A stretch of DNA of 64,000 bases. Origin: Roseomonas elaeocarpi (GTDB taxonomy: Bacteria > Pseudomonadota > Alphaproteobacteria > Acetobacterales > Acetobacteraceae). The notes beneath the pieces are model-generated. The model was not told where the DNA came from, searched no databases, and saw only the letters and a list, made by a program, of their open reading frames with translations. The number at the start of each line of letters is the position of its first letter. The first letter of the stretch is position 1. Shown piece after piece: positions 10,274-18,660 of this stretch. The translations under genes were made by a program, and so were the position numbers. The stretch is taken from NCBI RefSeq assembly GCF_042433915.1, contig NZ_JBHLUN010000003.1, forward strand, positions 67,888 to 131,887. Direction: 5' to 3'.

Positions 10274-10517
10274 ACTGTGCCTCCAGGGGGGCGGAGAAGC
10301 TTGGGCGCGGAAGCTGGGTTGCTTCCTGCTTCATGGGTAGGAAACACCCCGCTCACGGCATCACGGGGTCGTTATCGTGGCGCAAATGAGGCATTTTGCC
10401 CGGCGGTGTCCCACTTGGCGGTCGTGGCAGTGGCAGCCATCCATCACCCATCGCCATTGCACGCTTCTTGCTGGCAAGGTGGCACCTCGATGCCGACCGG
10501 AGCCTGAGTCCCTTCCC

Positions 10518-11426
10518 ATGCGTTCCTCCCCGCCTGCCGCCCGCCGCCGCCCAATCCTGCTTGCCCTGGCCCTGCCCTTGCTGGCCGCCGGCATTACCCT
10601 GACGGTCGTGGCGCCGGCGGGCACCGCGTTGGCCCAGGCGCCCGCCGCCTCGGGGCAGCCGCTGCGCACCGCGGTGGACGGGACCTTCGCGCCGCACGCC
10701 TTTCCGAAGCTCGACGGCGGGGTGCAGGGCTTCAACGTGGACCTGTTCACCGAGGTGGCGCGCCGGCTCGGCCGTCCGATCACCGTCGACAGCGCGTCCT
10801 TCTCGGGGCTGGTGCCGGCGCTGAATGCCGGGCGCTACGACTTCATCGCCGCACCGGTGACGGTGACGCCGGAGCGCGCCGAAAGCCTGCTCTTCACCGA
10901 GGGCTACCTCTACACCGAGTTCCAGTTCGGCATCCGCCAGGGCTCGGCGCCGATCACCTCGCTGGCCGACATCAAGGGCAAGGTCATCGCGGTGAACAAG
11001 GGCTCGGCCTATGACGCCTGGGCGCAGGCCAACAGCGAGAAGCTGGGCTTCACCTTCCAGACCTACGACACCAACCCGGACGCGGTGCAGGCGGTGATCT
11101 CGGGACGGGCCTATGCCGTGTTGGCAGGCAACACGGTGGTGAAGTACGCGGCATCGCGCCAGCGGCAGCTGGTGCCCGACTACGTCATCAAGGAAACCCG
11201 CGCCCACTGGGCCGCGCCCTTCCGTCGTGACGAGGTGGCGCTGCGCAACCAAGTCGAGGACGCGCTGGAATGCATGAAGCGCGACGGCACCGTGGCCAAG
11301 CTGAGCGAGAAGTGGTTCGGCTCCACCCCCGCCAAGGATGACGCCGAGAACACGCCCTTCCCGGGTTACGGCGTGCCGGGCCTGCCGGGCTACGACCCGA
11401 CACCGCACGAGCCGCACTGCGGCTGA
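10518..11426 (+). CDS. Amino acid ABC transporter substrate-binding protein
   Basis: 302 residues from the ATG at 10518; the frame is open to 10377 but the twin-Arg-rich N-terminus followed by a long hydrophobic stretch and ALAQ cleavage site starts here. The mature part is a type 2 periplasmic binding protein (SBP_bac_3): LRTAVDGTFAPHAF, FNVDLFTEVARRLGR, FDFIAAPVTVTPERAE-like region, LADIKGKVIAVNKGSAYD. It probably delivers a polar amino acid to the two permeases at 11683-13044. An unusual 256-bp gap separates it from them. Confidence 0.88.
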   Translation: MRSSPPAARRRPILLALALPLLAAGITLTVVAPAGTALAQAPAASGQPLRTAVDGTFAPHAFPKLDGGVQGFNVDLFTEVARRLGRPITVDSASFSGLVPALNAGRYDFIAAPVTVTPERAESLLFTEGYLYTEFQFGIRQGSAPITSLADIKGKVIAVNKGSAYDAWAQANSEKLGFTFQTYDTNPDAVQAVISGRAYAVLAGNTVVKYAASRQRQLVPDYVIKETRAHWAAPFRRDEVALRNQVEDALECMKRDGTVAKLSEKWFGSTPAKDDAENTPFPGYGVPGLPGYDPTPHEPHCG

Positions 11427-11682
11427 GGCGACTGGGTGACGGGCGAGGCGGCGGCGCCTGTCCACCCCACCCACCCTGCTGCGTCACCGCGAGGCCGTGC
11501 TACTTCTCCGGGGGGGCGACGTGGCCATTGCCGAGCGACCGTTGCCCCGCGTCCGGCCGAATGACGTGGCGCCGCCCGCGCGCGGCTGCGGTCGCTCGCA
11601 GCACCTGTTGCGCGGGGTGCCCTGCCCCGTTCCGCGCTGACCCTGATCGGATGGGACGTTCCGTCCCGCGAGTGAGCTGACC
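11427..11682. other. 256-bp gap inside the amino acid transporter locus
   Basis: Non-coding spacer between the binding protein and its permeases. It is GC-rich with no supported ORF, and no clear terminator or promoter is visible. Confidence 0.3.
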
Positions 11683-12366
11683 TTGGATTCCGGCTTCGTT
11701 TTCTCGTTCCTGAACCCGCGCGTCGCGGCCCAGTACTGGCCAGCCGTGGCGGGCGGATTCGCGCTGACCGTGGCGCTGGCGGCGCTGATCGTGGTGACAG
11801 GCCTCGCCGCCGGGCTGATCCTGGCTGTAGTGCGGGCGCTGCGCATCCGCGTGCTGAACTGGGCCATCATCTTCGCGGTGGACCTGCTGCGAGCGCTGCC
11901 GCCGCTGGTGATCCTGGTGCTGCTGTACTTCGGCCTGCCCTCGGCCGGGCTGTCGCTGTCCGGCTTCTGGGCAACCTGGCTGGCGCTGAGCCTGGTGCTG
12001 GCCGCCTTCGCCGAGGAAATCTTCTGGGCCGGCATCACCGCGGTGCCGGAAGGACAGTGGGACGCGGCGCGGGCGCTGGGGATGCGCTTCATGCCGGTCC
12101 TCCTGCTGGTGGTGCTGCCGCAGGCGGTGCGGATGGTGATCCCGCCACTGACCAACCGCACCATCGCCATCACCAAGGGCACGGCGCTGGCCTCGGTGGT
12201 GGGCGTGTCGGAGATCCTGGGTGCATCGCAGTCGGCCATGTCCTTCTCGGCCAACCCGACGCCGCTGACACTGGGGGCGATCGCCTACGCGATCCTGTTC
12301 CTGCCGGTGGTGGGCGCCGGACGCTGGATCGAGCACCGCTTCACCCTGCGCGGGCGGCGGAGCTGA
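11683..12366 (+). CDS. Amino acid ABC transporter permease (HisM/GlnP family)
   Basis: 227 residues beginning at a TTG codon (11683) preceded by GAGTGAG. Five hydrophobic segments and the BPD_transp_1 EAA loop (EEIFWAGITAVPEGQWDAARALGM) identify an inner-membrane permease of the polar amino acid family. It pairs with the next gene 3 nt downstream to form the heterodimeric channel. No ATPase gene accompanies the pair, so a shared or distant ATP-binding subunit must energise it. Confidence 0.9.
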   Translation: MDSGFVFSFLNPRVAAQYWPAVAGGFALTVALAALIVVTGLAAGLILAVVRALRIRVLNWAIIFAVDLLRALPPLVILVLLYFGLPSAGLSLSGFWATWLALSLVLAAFAEEIFWAGITAVPEGQWDAARALGMRFMPVLLLVVLPQAVRMVIPPLTNRTIAITKGTALASVVGVSEILGASQSAMSFSANPTPLTLGAIAYAILFLPVVGAGRWIEHRFTLRGRRS

Positions 12367-12369
12367 GGC

Positions 12370-13044
12370 ATGAACGACTTCCTCGACGCCTTCTTCGACT
12401 TCGACATCATCCGCCAGGCGCTGCCGATCCTCTGGGCGGGGCTGAAGCAGACAGTGCTGCTGTCGCTCATGGCGGTGCCGCTGGGCGTGCTGGGCGGGTT
12501 CCTGATGGCCTTTGGCGCGCGGGCACGGTCGCGCTGGCTGCGCTGGCCCGCGGTGGCCGTGTGCGACGTGTTCCGCGCCGTGCCGCCGCTGGTGCTATTG
12601 GTGTTCCTGTATGCCGGGCTGCCCTTCACCGGCCTCGACATCGGGGCCTGGGGCGCGGTGGCGGTGGGCTTCTTTCTCAACACCGGCGCCTATTATGGCG
12701 AGATCCTGCGCGCGGGCCTCGACAGCGTGGCAAAGGGCCAGGATGAGGCCGCACGTGCGTTGGGGCTGCGGCCCTGGCAAGCGATGCTGCTGGTGGTGCT
12801 GCCGCAGGCGGTGCGCAACGTGCTGCCCGACCTCGTGAGCAACACGCTGGAGGTGGTGAAGCTGACCTCTCTCGCCTCGGTGGTGGCGCTGCCAGAGCTG
12901 CTGTTCCAGGCGCGTCAGGCGCAGAGCGTTACCTACAACGCGTCACCGATCGTGGCAGCGGCCGCGATCTACTTCGTGCTGCTCTGGCCCGTGGTGCGGC
13001 TGTTGTCACGACTGGAGAACCGCGCGGTGCGCGGGCGGGGCTAA
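12370..13044 (+). CDS. Amino acid ABC transporter permease (HisQ/GlnP family)
   Basis: 224-residue second permease of the same transporter, beginning 3 nt after the previous stop. Five membrane segments; the EAA loop reads GEILRAGLDSVAKGQDEAARALGL. Paralogous to the upstream permease. The locus ends here without an ATP-binding protein gene; the next gene is convergent. Confidence 0.9.
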   Translation: MNDFLDAFFDFDIIRQALPILWAGLKQTVLLSLMAVPLGVLGGFLMAFGARARSRWLRWPAVAVCDVFRAVPPLVLLVFLYAGLPFTGLDIGAWGAVAVGFFLNTGAYYGEILRAGLDSVAKGQDEAARALGLRPWQAMLLVVLPQAVRNVLPDLVSNTLEVVKLTSLASVVALPELLFQARQAQSVTYNASPIVAAAAIYFVLLWPVVRLLSRLENRAVRGRG

Positions 13045-13110
13045 AAACCGCCCGTCGCCGGACTACCGCCGCGCCCGCGCGGGCAGGGCCTCACCTTCAC
13101 GCCCTAGCGG

Positions 13111-14121
13111 TCACGCCATGGTCGCCAGGTCGCGCAGCCGGATCTGGTGCTGCAGCGGCTCACCCCGCAGGAAGCGGGTGATCTCTTCGATCACCAACGC
13201 CGTCATGCGCTGCGTTTCGGGCCCTTCCGCACCGGCGATGTGGGGGGTCAGGAACACGTTGGCGATGTCGTAGAGCGGGTGATCCGGCGGCAGCTCGTCC
13301 GGCTCGGTGACGTCGATCACCGCGTCGAGGCGGCCGCTGCGCGTTTCGTCGACCAGCGCCTCCTGCTCGACCAGGCCGCCGCGCGCGGTGTTCACCAGCA
13401 CCGCGCCGTCGCGCATCAGCGCGAGCCTGCGCCGGTCGATCATGTTGCGCGTGGCGGGCAGCAGCGGCGCGTGCAGGCTGACACAGTCGGACTGCGCCAT
13501 CAAATCGTCCAGCGGCAGCAGCGTTGCGCCCAGCGCGGCGGCGTCCTCCTCCGTCAGCATTGGGTCATGCAGCAGCACGCGCAGGTCAAAGGGGCGCAGG
13601 AGCTCGATCACCCGGCGGCCGATGCGCGAGGCCCCGACGATGCCCACCGACTTGCGGTAGTTGCCCAGGCCACGCGCGTGATTGCTCCAGGGCTTCTCGG
13701 CCGCGCGGCGTTCCCGGTACAGGCGGTTGAGGCGGAACACCTGCTTGTTGGCGAACAGGATCGCGGCCAGCGCGTATTCCGCCACCGGCACCGCATTGGC
13801 ATCCGCGGCGTTGACCACCGCCACGCCGCGCTCCCACACCGCCGGCGCCAAGTGTCCCTTCACCGTGCCCGCGACGTGGGCCACCAGGCGTAGGCGCGGC
13901 ATGGCGTCGAGCACGGCATCGTCCACGGCGGGCGAGCCCCAGCCGGTGACCAGCACCTCGGCACGGCGCAGCAGCGGCGCCAGGGCCGGATCGTGGAAGT
14001 CACGCACGGGCTCGGGGTGGAGGATGTCGAGCAGTTCCGCGAGGCGGGCGTGCTGCGCCTCGCTGATGGTTTCCGGGTTGCGCTGCGGATTATACGCCAG
14101 CAGGGCGGGTGGCCTGATCAT
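13111..14121 (-). CDS. D-isomer-specific 2-hydroxyacid dehydrogenase
   Basis: 336 residues from the ATG at 14121 (MIRPPALLAYNP; GAGGAAG upstream); the frame extends to 14214 without coding character. NAD-binding fold VGIVGASRIGRRV, catalytic Arg in VNTARGGLVEQEAL, Glu in DVTEPDELPPDHPLY and His in LTPHIAGA are present. The family reduces 2-keto acids to D-2-hydroxyacids or the reverse (glyoxylate/hydroxypyruvate, phosphoglycerate, lactate). Substrate cannot be assigned. It is divergent from a sugar-type binding protein and may act on products of that locus. Confidence 0.9.
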   Translation of the reverse strand: MIRPPALLAYNPQRNPETISEAQHARLAELLDILHPEPVRDFHDPALAPLLRRAEVLVTGWGSPAVDDAVLDAMPRLRLVAHVAGTVKGHLAPAVWERGVAVVNAADANAVPVAEYALAAILFANKQVFRLNRLYRERRAAEKPWSNHARGLGNYRKSVGIVGASRIGRRVIELLRPFDLRVLLHDPMLTEEDAAALGATLLPLDDLMAQSDCVSLHAPLLPATRNMIDRRRLALMRDGAVLVNTARGGLVEQEALVDETRSGRLDAVIDVTEPDELPPDHPLYDIANVFLTPHIAGAEGPETQRMTALVIEEITRFLRGEPLQHQIRLRDLATMA

Positions 14122-14434
14122 GCGGTTCTCGCTTCCTCGGACCTGATCGCGCAAGGGGATGAGCCCTGCTGCCAGTCTCTCGTGTTTGTCGGGCCGTGCG
14201 CGCGGGGATGCCACGCCTTCAACCGGTGCGGAGGCTGAGGGCCCGGGCCTGCACCGTCAAGCTCACCCATCGGGTGAGGACATCCCGTGCTTGACGCGCG
14301 GGGACAGCGGGTGAACTATCCGGTTACTTAAAGGAAGCACCCGCCGGCAACAGGCGGGATCATGGGAAGCGGCCGGATCTCAGCGTGACCGTTCCGGGAG
14401 CCGGGGCCGTTCCCAGCAGGGAAGGACACGCCGC
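14122..14434. promoter_or_regulatory. Divergent control region, dehydrogenase / solute-binding protein
   Basis: 313-bp intergenic region. TTGACG at 14291-14296 followed after 17 nt by AACTAT is a weak sigma-70-like promoter pointing right. A perfect hairpin/operator-like inverted repeat CCCGCC / GGCGGG (7-nt loop) lies at 14340-14358, upstream of the binding-protein gene. Confidence 0.35.
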
Positions 14435-15718
14435 ATGAACGAGTTCCGTCGCCGCAGCCTCCTGGGGGCCGGCCTGGGCCTGGGTGCGCTGGCCGCCACT
14501 GGCACCTCGCACCGGGCCGAAGCCGCCGAAACGCGCATGGCTGTGCAGTGGTTCGGTGCGAATGATCGCGCCAAGCGCACCTTCGCGGTGATCGACCTGT
14601 TCGAGAAGCGCAACCCGGGCGTGAAGATCAACGGTGAGTACGGCAACTCCACCGACTACTGGCAGAAGATCAATACGCAGATCGCGGGCCGCAACGGGCC
14701 GGACGTGTTCCAGACCGAGCCCAACAGCATCGCGGACTACGCACGCCGGGGCGCGCTGCTGGCGTTGGACCCGCTGCTGGGCAAGGCGATTGACACCTCA
14801 GGCTTCAGCCCGGAGATGCTCGACCTGTGCCGTATCGACGGCAAGGTTTACGGGCTGGGACTGGGGCTGAACTCCTTCGGGATGCTCTACGACTCAGAGG
14901 TGTTCACCAAGGTCGGCATGGCGCCGCCGGACGAGAAGACCAGCTGGGACGACTACGCGAAGCTGAGCGTGGAGCTGACCAAGGCCAACAAGCGCGATGG
15001 CTGGTTCGGCAGCTGCGACGGCAGCCGCTACTCGCACGCGCTGAACGTGTGGCTGCGGCAGCGCGGCAAGGACCTGTTCAACAACGACGGCAAGCTGGAC
15101 TTCACCGCCGACGAAGCGGGGGAATGGTTCAGTTACTGGGACAAGATCCGCAAGGCCGGCGGTTGTGTGCCGGCCGACGTGGCCTCGCAGGATCAGAGCT
15201 CGATCCAGACCATGCCACTGGTGCTGAACAAGGCGGGCCTGGCGCTGATGTATTCCAACCAGCTGGTCGGCACGCAGGACGTCGTGCCGTTCAAGCTGGG
15301 GTTGACGGTGTATCCGAACGGCGGGCCGGGCGCGAAGCCGGGGTTGTTCTATCGTCCGGCGTTGATCTGGAACATGTACGTGCGCGGCCGGAACCAGGAG
15401 ATGGCGGCGAAGTTCGTGAACTTCTTCCTCAACGACCCGGAGGCGGTGAAGATCCTGGGGGTCGAACGCGGCGTGCCGATGGGGCAGAAGATGCGTGATC
15501 TGGTGATGCCCGACCTCAACGAGCTCGAGCGCAAGACCGTCGACTACATCAACTTCATTGCCGACAAGGTCGGGCCCTACCCGCCGCCGCAGCCGGTGAA
15601 TTCCAACCAGTTCACCAACATTATCCTGCGCGCCGTGGCCGACGAGGTGGCCTTCGGACGCATCTCGCCGAGCGAAGGCGGCCGTAAGCTGATCAACGAT
15701 ACCAACGCGGTGCTGTGA
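14435..15718 (+). CDS. Extracellular solute-binding protein (sugar type, family 1)
   Basis: 427 residues. The N-terminus MNEFRRRSLLGAGLGLGAL resembles a Tat signal peptide (R-R-x-L-L), so the protein is probably folded before export to the periplasm. The mature part is an SBP_bac_1 fold: DLFEKRNPGVKINGEY, GPDVFQTEPNSIADYARRGALL, WNMYVRGRNQEMAAKFVNFFL. Such proteins bind mono- or oligosaccharides for ABC importers. Unusually no permease or ATPase follows; the stop overlaps the start of a DUF2264 gene by 4 nt, implying translational coupling. Confidence 0.88.
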   Translation: MNEFRRRSLLGAGLGLGALAATGTSHRAEAAETRMAVQWFGANDRAKRTFAVIDLFEKRNPGVKINGEYGNSTDYWQKINTQIAGRNGPDVFQTEPNSIADYARRGALLALDPLLGKAIDTSGFSPEMLDLCRIDGKVYGLGLGLNSFGMLYDSEVFTKVGMAPPDEKTSWDDYAKLSVELTKANKRDGWFGSCDGSRYSHALNVWLRQRGKDLFNNDGKLDFTADEAGEWFSYWDKIRKAGGCVPADVASQDQSSIQTMPLVLNKAGLALMYSNQLVGTQDVVPFKLGLTVYPNGGPGAKPGLFYRPALIWNMYVRGRNQEMAAKFVNFFLNDPEAVKILGVERGVPMGQKMRDLVMPDLNELERKTVDYINFIADKVGPYPPPQPVNSNQFTNIILRAVADEVAFGRISPSEGGRKLINDTNAVL

Positions 15719-17616
15719 GGGTGGGCACGATCCTGGACCGCCTGCGAAGCAACCCGCTGCGCACGCGAGACGACGCGCGGCAGCTGCTGCTCGACCTCAA
15801 CGCCCCGCTGCGCGCGGGTTTCAGCCCCGGTCGGGCGCAGGTGCGGCTCGGCCTCGACAGCGCGCATTTCGACCGCAAAGCAGAATGGTTCGAGGGTTTC
15901 GCGCGTCCGCTCTGGGGCCTGGCGCCGCTGGTGGCGGGCGGCGGGCACTTCGAGGGCTGGGAGGATTTCCGCGAAGGCTTCCGCAACGGCACCGACCCGA
16001 AGCACGCGGAATACTGGGAAGAGCCCGGTGACCACGACCAGCGCTCGGTGGAAATGGCGGCGGCGGGCTTCGCGCTGGCACTGACGCCCGAGGAACTGTG
16101 GACGCCGCTCTCGCCCGAGGCGCGTGGCAACGTCGCGCGTTGGCTGGGCTCGATCCAACGGGTCGCGATGGCCGACAACAACTGGCACTTCTTTCCGGTG
16201 ATGGCGGGGCTCGGCCTTCAGCGCGTGGGTGAGCCGATCGACGAGGCCTCGCGCGACCGGCACCTGGCGCGGCTCGACGAGTTCTACCTGCGCGATGGTT
16301 GGTACGGCGACGGGATCGACGGCTACATCGACCACTACAACGGCTTCGCGATCCAGTTCTACGGGCTGATCTACGCCGCGCTGGCGGGGGATCGGGACCC
16401 GGAGCGCGCGGCGCGCTACCGCGACCGGGCGGCGCAGTTCGCCCAGGGGTTCCAGCACTGGTTCGGCGCGGACGGGGCGACGCTGGCGATGGGGCGCTCG
16501 CTCACCTACCGCTTCGCCACCGCGGCCTTCTGGGGCGCCCTGGCCTATGCCAACGTCGAAGCGCTGCCCTGGGGCGTGATCCGCGGGCTCTGGGCGCGGC
16601 AGATCCGCTGGTGGATGGAACAGCCGATCACCGACGAGGCCGGGCGGCTGCGGATCGGCTATCGCTGGCCCAACATCCTGATGAGCGAGAACTACAACTC
16701 GCAGGGCTCGCCCTACTGGGCCTTCAAGGCCTTCCTGCCGCTGGCCCTGCCTGAGGATCACCCCTTCTGGCAGGCAGAGGAAGCGCCGCACCCCGTGGCG
16801 GATGGCGTGACCACGATTCCGGGCGCCTCGCTGGTGGTGCAGCGTCAGGGCGGCGACGTGTTCGCGCTGCCGGGCGGGCCGACGCGCACGCATATGCGCG
16901 GCGCCGTCGATAAGTACGCGAAGTTCAGCTACTCGACGCATCTCGGCCCCACCGTCGAGGCGGAGCGCTGGATCGAGTACGGCTGCTGCGGCGACAACAT
17001 TCTGGCCGTCAGCCCCGACGGGCAGGACTGGCATATGCGGCGCGCGATCCTGGGACGTCGTGTCGGCGAGGACTGGATTGAAGCCTCCTGGCGGCCGCTG
17101 CCCGAGGTGTCGGTGGAAACCCTGCAGTTCTTCGAGGGTGGCTGGGAGATCCGGCTGCACGCGCTGGACACGCCGGTGGCGCTGCAGGCGGTGGAAAGCG
17201 GCCACGCGGTCCCCTGCCGGGTCGGGGCACGCGGCCGGCTGGCGGCGCTCTTCGCGCAGGAAGGAGGCAGCGGGGGCACGCTGCTGCGGGCGGGCGAGGC
17301 CTACGGTTCCGCCATCCTTGATCCGTCGGGGAAGCGCGTATCCGGGGTGCTCGACGTCATGCCGAATACGAGCCTGATGTTTCCCCAGGCCGCGGTGCCG
17401 GTGCTGGGCGCGCGACTGGGCCCCGGAACGCACCTGCTGGCCTCGGCGGTCTGGGCCGGCCGCGCCGAAGCGCCGGGCGAGGCACCCTCCGGGGCAGCAG
17501 TGCTGGAGCGCGCCTGCCGCTGCGGCGGCTGGGCGGCACGGCTGAAAGGAATGGTCTGGAGCCTCGACACCGTTGCCTTGCGGGAAGACCGGCGGGCCCT
17601 GGATCCTGCCTTCTAG
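15715..17616 (+). CDS. DUF2264 domain-containing protein, probable carbohydrate-active enzyme
   Basis: 633 residues from a GTG overlapping the upstream stop (GTGA). Matches the DUF2264 pattern through most of its length: an alpha/alpha-barrel-like N-terminal two thirds (RPLWGLAPLVAGGG, DNNWHFFPVMAGLGL, DGWYGDGIDGYIDHYNGFAIQFYGLIYA, AMGRSLTYRFATAAFWGALAY) and a beta-rich C-terminal part. No signal peptide, so cytoplasmic. DUF2264 proteins occur in polysaccharide-utilisation loci and some have been linked to glycoside hydrolase activity; the exact reaction is not inferable here. Coupling to a sugar-binding protein supports a role in degrading an imported oligosaccharide. Confidence 0.85.
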   Translation: MRVGTILDRLRSNPLRTRDDARQLLLDLNAPLRAGFSPGRAQVRLGLDSAHFDRKAEWFEGFARPLWGLAPLVAGGGHFEGWEDFREGFRNGTDPKHAEYWEEPGDHDQRSVEMAAAGFALALTPEELWTPLSPEARGNVARWLGSIQRVAMADNNWHFFPVMAGLGLQRVGEPIDEASRDRHLARLDEFYLRDGWYGDGIDGYIDHYNGFAIQFYGLIYAALAGDRDPERAARYRDRAAQFAQGFQHWFGADGATLAMGRSLTYRFATAAFWGALAYANVEALPWGVIRGLWARQIRWWMEQPITDEAGRLRIGYRWPNILMSENYNSQGSPYWAFKAFLPLALPEDHPFWQAEEAPHPVADGVTTIPGASLVVQRQGGDVFALPGGPTRTHMRGAVDKYAKFSYSTHLGPTVEAERWIEYGCCGDNILAVSPDGQDWHMRRAILGRRVGEDWIEASWRPLPEVSVETLQFFEGGWEIRLHALDTPVALQAVESGHAVPCRVGARGRLAALFAQEGGSGGTLLRAGEAYGSAILDPSGKRVSGVLDVMPNTSLMFPQAAVPVLGARLGPGTHLLASAVWAGRAEAPGEAPSGAAVLERACRCGGWAARLKGMVWSLDTVALREDRRALDPAF

Positions 17617-17620
17617 GCAA

Positions 17621-17652
17621 GGTGGCGGCCCGGGTTAAGCCGGGCCGCCACC
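17621..17652 (+). terminator. Long perfect hairpin after DUF2264 gene
   Basis: 13-bp perfect stem GGTGGCGGCCCGG / CCGGGCCGCCACC with a 6-nt loop, 5 nt after the stop codon. No U-tract follows, but stability and position make it a probable terminator. Confidence 0.65.
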
Positions 17653-17672
17653 CTCCAGTGTTCTGTAAGATG

Positions 17673-17689
17673 TATGACGAACGGTCATA
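17673..17689. promoter_or_regulatory. Palindromic operator candidate upstream of amidohydrolase-dctA
   Basis: TATGAC / GTCATA with 5-nt spacer, perfect inverted repeat, 93 bp before the amidohydrolase start. GntR- and LysR-type sites look like this, but no regulator gene is adjacent. Confidence 0.4.
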
Positions 17690-17781
17690 GGAGGCGAGGA
17701 AAAAGCGATGCGGGCGGTGGGGCCGCCCACTGCTAGAGCGGGCGACCGTCACAGCCGAGAAGCGACAAAGGAGGACACACC

Positions 17782-18660
17782 ATGTCCAACGCCCCCACCA
17801 TCGCCGGCCCCGATCCCGATACCCGCACGCCGCTCTTCACCCTGCCGCCGGGCAGCTGCGACGCCCATTGCCACATCTTCGGACCGGGGAGCCGCTACCC
17901 CTACGCCGCCGACAGCTCCTACATTCCGCCTGACGCGCCGCTGGAGATGTTCCAGGCGCTGCAGGCGAAGCTCGGCATCGACCGTGCCGTGATCGTCAAC
18001 GCCAGCTGCCACGGTACCGACAACCGCCCCGTGACCGACGCGATCGCGCAGAGCGGCGGCCGCTATCGCGGCATCGCCACGATCACCGCCGAGGTCACCG
18101 ACCGCGAGCTTCGCGACCTGAAGGAGGCCGGCATCGACGGCTGCCGCTTCACCTTCCTGCGCCGCCTGGGCCGCACGCCGGACCTGAGCGCCTTTCACGG
18201 CATCGTGGAGCGCATCGCGCCGCTGGGCTGGCACGTGGACGTGTACCTGGAGCCGAACTCGGTGGAGGAGTTCGGGCCGATCCTGCGGAAGCTGCCGATC
18301 CCCTACGTGATCGACCACATGGGCACCTCGCCCGCCGCTCAGGGCGTGGAGGCCAAGGGGTTCCAGGACCTGCTGGAGCTGCTGCGCACCGACGAGAAGT
18401 GCTGGGTCAAGGTCACGGGGCTGGAGCGTTCCACATCCATCGGCGCGCCCTTCGACGATGCGGTGCCACTGGCGGCGAAGCTGGTCGAGACGGCGCCGGA
18501 CCGCGTGCTGTGGGGCACCGACTGGCCGCACCCGAACCTCAAGCGCATGCCCAACGATGCCGACCTGGTGGACGTGGTGCCGCGCTACGCGCCGGATGAG
18601 GCGGTGAGGCACAAGCTGCTGGTGGAGAACCCGTCGCGTCTCTACGGCTTTGCGCCATGA
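17782..18660 (+). CDS. Amidohydrolase family protein, 2-pyrone-4,6-dicarboxylate lactonase-like
   Basis: 292-residue TIM-barrel hydrolase (COG3618/PF04909). A strong AAGGAGG precedes the ATG. It shows the metal-site motif CDAHCHIFGPGSRYPY, the barrel motifs IDRAVIVNASCHGTD and IDHMGTS, and the C-terminal LWGTDWPHPN containing the catalytic Asp. Closest in features to LigI-type lactonases and related dicarboxylate or lactone hydrolases. Its stop overlaps the dctA start by 4 nt (ATGA), so hydrolase and C4-dicarboxylate importer are co-translated; a lactone or carboxylate degradation role is inferred. Confidence 0.88.
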   Translation: MSNAPTIAGPDPDTRTPLFTLPPGSCDAHCHIFGPGSRYPYAADSSYIPPDAPLEMFQALQAKLGIDRAVIVNASCHGTDNRPVTDAIAQSGGRYRGIATITAEVTDRELRDLKEAGIDGCRFTFLRRLGRTPDLSAFHGIVERIAPLGWHVDVYLEPNSVEEFGPILRKLPIPYVIDHMGTSPAAQGVEAKGFQDLLELLRTDEKCWVKVTGLERSTSIGAPFDDAVPLAAKLVETAPDRVLWGTDWPHPNLKRMPNDADLVDVVPRYAPDEAVRHKLLVENPSRLYGFAP

